A stretch of 64,000 bases of DNA from Epiperipatus broadwayi (Eukaryota > Onychophora > Udeonychophora > Euonychophora > Peripatidae). Below are positions 57,001 to 64,000 of this stretch, piece after piece. The stretch lies in the NCBI GenBank assembly GCA_028023455.1, contig JAQFVV010012495.1, positions 3,678,516 to 3,742,515 on the forward strand, in the 5' to 3' direction. The notes beneath the pieces are model-generated. The model was not told where the DNA came from. It saw only the letters and a program-made list of their open reading frames with translations, and searched no databases. Numbering within the stretch: position 1 is the stretch's first letter; each line of letters begins with the position of its first letter. The translations under genes were made by a program, and so were the position numbers.

Positions 57001-59414
57001 TATATGATGACAATGATATTTTGCACATATAGAAGGAATATTTTAATCATCTTTCAAATAGTAAAAGAATTGAGATAACAAATTTTAATAATGTATCCAT
57101 TTTATCTTCCAGATATGGACAAAGAAAGATAATAAGGATAATGAAATTTATTCTACATAATAGTGTTTACATAGAATAAATCCTATTATTCTATTTACTT
57201 TGCAGATCCCATTATCTACACACCTCATAAACGAGCCATTTTGATTAAACTAAATTTAAAGATCTTAATGATATGCTGCTATATTTGCATCAGACAGCCG
57301 GTCCATAGAACATGAAATTGTAAAAATATTAAACTTTTCTTCTACAATATTGACAAATGGTTATAAATTAAGTAGAATGAGAAAAGTTGCCACCGAATTT
57401 TTTTAAAAAAAAATTGATTATCGTATAAAAATATTTTTTATCCTTTTTAATTATAAATGTGTAAGTAAATTACATTTACATAATTTTAAAGCTGTTAAAC
57501 TAACGAGTATAAGATTTAAACATTAGTGCATTTTAATTGGTAAGGAAACGAAATCTCTCTTTAAGATGGTACGACAACTGAGAGTAATTCACAGGAATTA
57601 AAATTTTCCGCACGTTTAAAAGAATCACAGTTTCGTCAATAGCTTTAAAACAAAACAAAAAAAAAAAAATGCGAATTAATGCTATAAACCGTATGCATAT
57701 AATGAGCATTAAAAATTTGAACTGGATAATTTATAACGGTATGCAGTGAATGCTTTACACATATAATAAATAAAGGGAATGACGTAGTCAAGTTTTTGTA
57801 TATTGAAAAAAAAAAAAGACAAATTTTTGCCAATTAACTAAGCGGAAGAACCGATGAGTTTGTTCACTTGCATTAACTTTAGGATGATTAATTACTTATA
57901 TATATAATAGAGGTACATTATTTGTATAGATATAGTTGATATATTGAGTAAATCATCTTCAATATGGTAGACTCCTATATTGTCATAGGAAATTATCAGA
58001 GTGTTTATGTCCATGAACAAACTTTTATAGCTCAGAGTTTGGCCAATGCCATTTATTATAAATATACCCAACCCTTTACTCACTATTAAGGTCTCCCGAA
58101 AGTTGTCTAATCATGTCTCTGTTATTTGTCTTGATTAATAATAAAATCTATTAGAAGGTAATATATTATTAGTCTAGTCATCTTAGTTTTGTATGAAAGT
58201 TAAAATGACAATATTTTTTTATATATCAGAAATTGAGCTTGAAATACTTAGTAGCAAATTTCTTTACTATTGAGTCATTTGCTCATTTACACACATATAT
58301 ATTCACAAAATAACAGCCAAAACTTGATTAACCATTAGCTGGATGGAATCCATCTTTTATCTAGAGATTGTCTTGGCAATAGATTGTGGACATTGTATTG
58401 GTTTATTAAAAGCAAGTGAATTACATTTAGCTAGTGGCGATTTATGTTTTAATATAGATATAAAAGGATATTTTTTCAGGTAGCACAGAATTTTTAAGGA
58501 TGTCTAGGACTTTTTTCAGATAAATTGTCTATAACTAACTTAGATATTCATCTAAATAGTATTGGTTGCATTGATATGCTTTTAATTTGTATTGTAATTC
58601 AAATTTGCAAATATTTGTTCATCTGCATAATGAGAGTTCTCTCAGTTTTAGGAAGAAACTACTTTGTTACACAGACAAACAAATGTATCTAATTATTGCT
58701 TAGTAAATGGCTATCTACCTATTATTAGCTGGAGCAATAAAACTTCCAAATTAATCTGGGTTGGTAAATGAGTGTCAAGGTGTTAACTATAAGACAAAAA
58801 TAATTATATAATGCAGCCTTGACCATTGGTGAAGAAGGGGGCACATGTCTACAAGTGTTTAGCTTGATATTATCTGCCTATTAATATATCTGCAATAAAC
58901 AGTTCCTTATTATAATCTTAATGAAAGCAGTCTTTGTATTAACTCTACTTTTATTTACTATACATTTAAATAATATGGTTTACTTTATTTTTAAATGTGT
59001 ATAAATAATTATTTTTTTTCTATGATGTGTGTATTTAAGATTGCATAACAAATGCATCTTAAATAAATCATAACTAATGCTAAAATAATAGTGTAGCAAT
59101 CATGAAAATGTACCAGATTAAAATAATGGTTGGAAAATCAATTGCCAATTCAATGGAAATGAACCTGTACAAACAAACATATTAATGTGTAAACATGAGA
59201 CCTGCATCTTATATGAATGAATAATGCAGTATTTTATGTTAAACTATATATCTACCATGCCCCTAATATTCTAATTTAGCTAAGATTATAAATACACTTC
59301 TAACAGTAAGAGAGAATACTATTATAATAAATAGAGAACACTACAATGGCAAAATTGATCAACTTTCTATTTTTAATTTATAATATTAATTAAAAAGATT
59401 TTAATATTATAAAT
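57001..59414. other. AT-rich DNA, no gene seen
   Basis: No coding pattern. The frames at 57645-57833 and 57892-58083 show no known domain and are A/T-driven. Confidence 0.45.
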
Positions 59415-60423
59415 ATATCTGTTGTGCTTGGTTAGGCTTATAGGTTCGTTCCAAACCAACAGACACAAAAAGAATAACTACTCAGCAATTAATATGTATA
59501 ATTTATTAGTACAAAATATATACACACGTTAATTGAACAAATGAGTCAATACAGTTGATAGACTTGAATGCTGAGATAGTCGCGCGGAGTATAGAACTTG
59601 CTTCCAGCTAATGATTAGCCTGCTTCGTGAGTTCTGGTAAGACTGTCCCAATTATGTATTTAGCTTGCCTCGAGTCGGCTCTAATTCGGACGTAGCAGTT
59701 TCCAGTCTGTAGGTGGACTTGCCTCGCAGCATGGACATCATGATAATGACTAGATCAGGGGTCCCCAACCCTATGCCCGCGGGCACCATGGTGCCCACAG
59801 ACCATTTTACGTGTGCCCGCCGCTATCCGAACACGATAAAAAATTATTTATCTGATACAAATAAATTTAATTTTTAAAATTTCTTATAAATTATTGTATT
59901 ATATTGTAATAAAATTGTAGGTCATACTATACTTTTACAGCGTAAAAATATAAACGTTAATTATATATTAAAATTTTATATTTGAAATAAATATTTTTTT
60001 TGTACATTATGTGTATTATTAACAATATCCAACTATAAATTTACACTGAAAAATAAATGGTGCCTGCCATCTGGTTAAAAAAAAAAAAAAGGTGCCCGCC
60101 ATTTGGCCGGTATTATAGAATGTGCTCCTAAGTGCAAAAAGGTTGGGGACCCCTGGACTAGATAAATACCTTTGCTGATGGCAGAAGGTTTAATAGAGAG
60201 CACGTTCTGTCGTTCAGGTTAACAGAAGTAATTGCTTTCTGTCTTGCCTCCAAAAGGCTGACTATTTAATGGCAGATCCCCTACCTTACTGGAAACACAC
60301 AAATTTGGTGCGCGAACCCCAATGAAGGATTTAATCCCTTTGGGTAGCAACTGAGTGCTAGCCAATCAGGTAAGGAATCTGGAATAGTCCACTTCTAAAG
60401 ACAAGATCAGATGTGACAATATC
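59415..60423 (-). mobile_element. Solo LTR with 5-bp target duplication, containing a hAT MITE
   Basis: TGTTGTGC at 59420 and GATGTGACA ending at 60418 give TG...CA ends. ATATC flanks both sides (59415-59419 and 60419-60423). Without the nested MITE and its duplication the LTR is about 590 bp. On the minus strand AATAAA at 59507-59502 sits about 80 bp from the end, fitting an R-U5 boundary and setting the orientation. GC content and CpG exceed the flanks. No internal region remains, so it arose by recombination between LTRs of a full element. Superfamily is not determined. Confidence 0.85.
59756..60155. mobile_element. hAT-type MITE with 8-bp target duplication
   Basis: Terminal inverted repeats CAGGGGTCCCCAACC / GGTTGGGGACCCCTG are perfect over 15 bp. 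GACTAGAT flanks both sides (59748-59755 and 60156-60163). The 8-bp duplication and CAGxGGTxCCCAACC-type ends are hallmarks of hAT (Charlie-like) elements. The 400-bp interior has no transposase but contains GTGCCCGCC motifs near both ends. It is nested in the solo LTR and is therefore younger. Confidence 0.92.
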
Positions 60424-61078
60424 CATTTAAACAGATAATAATCATACCAATGTGTAAATTCTAGCTAGGTATCTTTAATAAATAATACTAAAACGAATAT
60501 TTGATATTAATGTACACTAGTATTATGGAATACAATTACAAATATGTAAGGTGAAAAAATACCTCTTATTATTTACCAATCTAAAATTATAAATAGACTA
60601 TAGTATTTCATTTTTTTGTTAATTTCTTTCCTAAATATCGTTTCTATTTGGATCAATCCAAAAATTCAGTAGTTATATATATATGCTTTAAACTAAAAAC
60701 TATTAATAAATTTGTTCAACTTTTTTTTAAAAAATATTTGACATTTGTTTCTCTTTCATGTTTATTAAAACCATTCCACTAATGTTCGTTCTATTCTTGT
60801 TAACTTTTTTTAAAAAAAACTCTTGTTTAATATCTTTTTAAAATTGTAGTGATTTAAATATTTGTTGATTTTAGACTTTCAAACTTCATTCTATTTAATG
60901 ACCCCCCCCCCTGCTAAAAAAAAATAAAGTGATAATTGTATTATTTTCTTTCTTTTTTTTTTACATTTTAATATTACAATATACTTCGCCGTTGTAGATC
61001 GTTCTACAATATAATATCAAAATTATAGACAATTCAGTCAACATCCCATTTCTTTAAAAACCTTTTTTTTTTGTCCCC
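60424..61078. other. AT-rich DNA with poly(C)
   Basis: No gene; a poly(C) run at 60902-60911 and several poly(T) runs. Confidence 0.5.
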
Positions 61079-61160
61079 ATGTGTCATAGCATCAGTCGGG
61101 ATGCGAATCCGCGAACCCGGGACAACTGCTTGTAAAGCAGCTGTCACCTCGACCACCAAA
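61079..61160 (-). mobile_element. tRNA-derived SINE with short target duplication
   Basis: Minus strand: TTGGTGGTCGAGGTGACAGC (head), TGCTTTACAAGCAGTTGTCC, CGCGGATTCGCATCCCG (B box), ACTGATGCTATGACACATG tail, then A-run. AAAACCTTT flanks both sides. Confidence 0.75.
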
Positions 61161-61383
61161 ACCTTTATTAAAAAATAATTTTGCAAAAAATCCATTAGTT
61201 ATTATTATTAAATACTATAGAGTTGACGTATGAATGGTTTTTTTTTAATTATTTGTAAAAGATATAATGGCAGTTATCCATCTCAATGCTTATAACTTAG
61301 TTCGAAGCGTGATTCGGTAAAGCTTGTATGTATTTTCAGATTTCAGTCTGATTTGAGATTTTTTTTTTAAGTTGCCCCTCCTA

Positions 61384-61485
61384 GTCAAGCGTTGGTGGCC
61401 TAGCGGTTAGCATAGCTGCCTTCCAAGCAGCTGGCCTGGGTTCGCTTCCCGGTCAACGCATTTGACATATGAAAAAAAAAAATCC
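61384..61485 (+). mobile_element. tRNA-Gly(UCC)-derived SINE, near-intact
   Basis: Positions 61389-61460 fold as a 72-nt tRNA-Gly. The acceptor is GCGTTGG/TCAACGC, the anticodon arm GCTGC-CTTCCAA-GCAGC (anticodon UCC) and the T arm CTGGG-TTCGCTT-CCCGG. It is followed by TTTGACATATG and an A-run, with a 15-bp target duplication AAGTTGCCCCTCCTA (one mismatch) at 61369-61383 and 61486-61500. The shared tail and duplication show it is a SINE rather than a free tRNA gene, although pol III could still recognise it. Confidence 0.88.
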
Positions 61486-61500
61486 AAGTTGTCCCTCCTA

Positions 61501-64000
61501 ATCACCTTAGTAAATATGTAAAACAGTGACGGAAAAACTTTCAAATCATCGTCATACAATCAGTATGAAGTCTTGAGAGATCTTTATTCTGAAGTAGACT
61601 AGTTAAAGACTATTTATAGGACGAGTGTATAATTACTTTCATTCGCGCAACTTCAAATATTGCTTTGCCGTTAACTATACTGCAGTCATCTGTTGCCGAT
61701 ATGATCTGAAATATATTTTTCACTATAAATGTTAATAATAAAATATTGAGAAAAATCAATAAAAGAAACTGAAAAAAAAAAAGACAAACTAATAAGAACA
61801 AAAAAAGAGGCTTTTCTTAAGAAGGATTTTTATAGGAATGAAGTAGGAGACAATTCTATTATACGAGTTAAAATAAAAGTCAATATAGATTTCTGTATGA
61901 AATGTATTTTCATTTAATGATAAAGATTACGCTTAGCTATTATAGCAGGATTTATATCATCTTTAGTCATTAGTTATGAGTCCCTGAGAATCTTTATTAG
62001 CACTATGCGAAATTAAGTTTTTTAAAAAGTATTAAATATAAAAATTATTTTAAAAAATAAGATTAGATTAAAAATATGTAATGCCTAACAAAAAAAAAAA
62101 TGAAATTAAGAAGAATTAAATAGTTTTGCACAACATCAAAAAGACCACAATATTTAATAAATGTAAAATAAAATTGCCATTTTTCTATTTAGTTTCGTTT
62201 ATTTTTACTAATGTATGACGGTCAATTAATTTTAAAAGGCATAAAAATATTATTGCTTGTAAATCAATGTAAGCTGAGGAGGGAATTTGGATATAACAGT
62301 AAAAAAAAATATATAAATGAATTTTGGTGAATCTTTTTACTAATTCTTACTTAACCAGCAAGTTGTTTTTTTATTTTAAAAAAGAGAGATTTGTAAATAA
62401 CATTCTGCTATCTTTTATAATATAAAGTCTTAGATATTACATGGCAAATTATTATTTTCTTTATTATGGAATTGCTAACCTCGATTAAATATTAATTTCT
62501 TAAACAGGTCTGACATTGATTGACATAATGTTTATGTTATAAAGCCATATCTATAACATGAATTCAAATTCAGACTATATGAACTTTGGAAATTTCTTCA
62601 GATAATACTCAGGCTCAGGATTTTATAATTTAGAAGATAACCATGCTAGCCATCTAACATTGGTCATTAAATGGGTGTCTGTCTAGTATTAGCTGGAAAG
62701 TAAAGATACCAAGTTAATCTGGATTATAAGACTGTACAAATGAGCAATATAATCGATTGTTTTGAAAAGTATTCATTATTACTCATGAGGAAATGTTATA
62801 GTTGTATGGGACATTAGTCCATGATTTATTTTTAATTAAATAATTATATGCATGTATTAGAATATTTTATTAAAGATAATTTATTGTAATTCATTAATAT
62901 AAATTTATGTATAATAAATATAGTTACTTTGCTTTTGTATGTAAAAAAATATTGTTTGTAAAATTATAAAGTGATACAATTAATAAAGTACTGTTAGATG
63001 TTTTTCTATGTTGCTTAAGAGTATTTTCTTATATATATACTTAGATTGCAGTTATAATATTCATTATATTTTGTTCCAAGTCCATTTCATGTACATCAGA
63101 GCTCATATTTTGTTGATAAGCTTTGATTACAATCGAATATATATATATATTGTTTATTGAAATGCAAATAGACACTATTATTCAACATGCATATATATAT
63201 AACACAGAAACTTTTTACATGTATAGTATGTATACATAAATTAAAATTACAGTTCTGTATATAAAATCTATAACATATTTTTACATGTTGATGATATAAA
63301 CATCTTCATAATTTTATAAAATAGGTAACAACAACAAAATCTATATATATTAGTGGTCAGCTACAAATTAGAAAGCATCGATAGACTACTATATTAAATA
63401 CAGTAATAATAATAGTAGTGTACTGAAAGCTTTACAAAATATATACATTCTCAATAATTATTCTTAATTACTTTATTACCCTAATTTATTTACGTATATT
63501 TAACAAGAAAAAAACAAAGCTGTCATCTTACTTCAAATAACATTTAATAATAATCCAGACATATTAAGTATGTATGTAAAGAACACAGTAGGTGTGTCAA
63601 TAACAGGGTATTATAATCATTTAAGTAATAACATTATCAGTATCAATTGGACACTATTTATCATTATATAGCCGTAACTTCTTTTAACATCTGTTTGTTA
63701 CATTGGCAGCATAAATGGTAATGAGTTAAACACTTTATACTATTAGTCTTTACTGTAATAACACACATTAAGTGGTCTAATATTTCATGCATGCTGTATT
63801 TAATGAGCAGAAATAATATTTTTTTATTACCATAAAAATAATCATTATATTTTTATAAAGCAAATTAGACATATATAGTATTATGGTTAATAGCTCAAGA
63901 ATACATTTTAAATCTCAAACACCCTAGTGAAACTTGAGTGCAAAGTTCAGCTCAACTGAGGTGAGATTATATATATATTACTCATCTGAGAATCAATCCT
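61501..64000. other. AT-rich DNA, no gene seen
   Basis: No coding pattern. The frame 61610-61801 on the minus strand is Phe/Leu-rich low complexity and likely chance. (TA)n runs occur near 63140 and 63970. Confidence 0.45.

Noticed and set aside
61389-61460. A functional tRNA-Gly(UCC) gene
   Set aside because: The cloverleaf is good, but it is followed by the SINE tail TTTGACATATG and an A-run with a target duplication, has no T-run terminator directly after it, and shares its body with decayed copies.

Overview
The window is AT-rich animal DNA. It has small exons, kilobase-scale introns, GT-AG splice sites and a dense layer of decayed transposable elements. It carries Penelope-like elements with GIY-YIG domains, several LINE clades, tRNA-derived SINEs, a solo LTR, a hAT MITE, and repeats bearing hammerhead-ribozyme sequence. 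This mix fits an invertebrate metazoan; I cannot name the species. There are no operons, rRNA genes, CRISPR arrays or convincing free-standing tRNA genes. Most long open frames are fragments of mobile elements or chance frames.

The only host gene I can support runs on the minus strand. Five exons (31374-31474, 27241-27315, 20933-21074, 5261-5323, 4944-5048) join in one frame to 162 codons. They encode most of an F-BAR domain resembling PSTPIP1/2, an actin/membrane-linked adaptor. The start exon lies above 31474 or outside the window, and the 3' exons lie below position 1. Introns are about 4.1, 6.2, 15.6 and 0.2 kb, and the larger ones are packed with repeats.

Layout: 1-4640 is a decayed LINE with a PHD-like and SGNH-esterase ORF1, an endonuclease and a reverse transcriptase. 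6465-10195 is a head-to-head pair of Penelope-like copies holding three nested insertions. 10452-13504 is a CpG-bearing, possibly LTR-like block. 13505-16040 holds a hammerhead repeat, a foldback, a truncated LINE and a second hammerhead repeat invaded by a SINE. 19190-19620 is a Penelope fragment and 21449-21780 an RTE tail. 22850-23400, 24880-25365 and 28600-31100 hold more hammerhead repeats and a minus-strand LINE. 33780-36920 is a second head-to-head Penelope pair with an inverted hammerhead repeat inside. 36920-45100 is mostly featureless AT-rich DNA with tandem repeats and a small transposase remnant. About 45130-51823 is a long LINE with duplicated zinc knuckles. 56275-57000 is a tandem hammerhead repeat. 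59420-60418 is a solo LTR containing a hAT MITE.

The most interesting system is two families of non-autonomous repeats whose units carry type I hammerhead ribozymes with a minimal, palindromic stem III. They occur as tandem units of 207 bp (7.4-7.7 kb) and 466 bp (56.4-57.0 kb) and as inverted dimers. Two insertions have 14-15 bp target duplications and sit inside Penelope-like copies. This matches the retrozyme and Penelope-linked hammerheads described in animals; mobilisation by the local Penelope elements is my inference.
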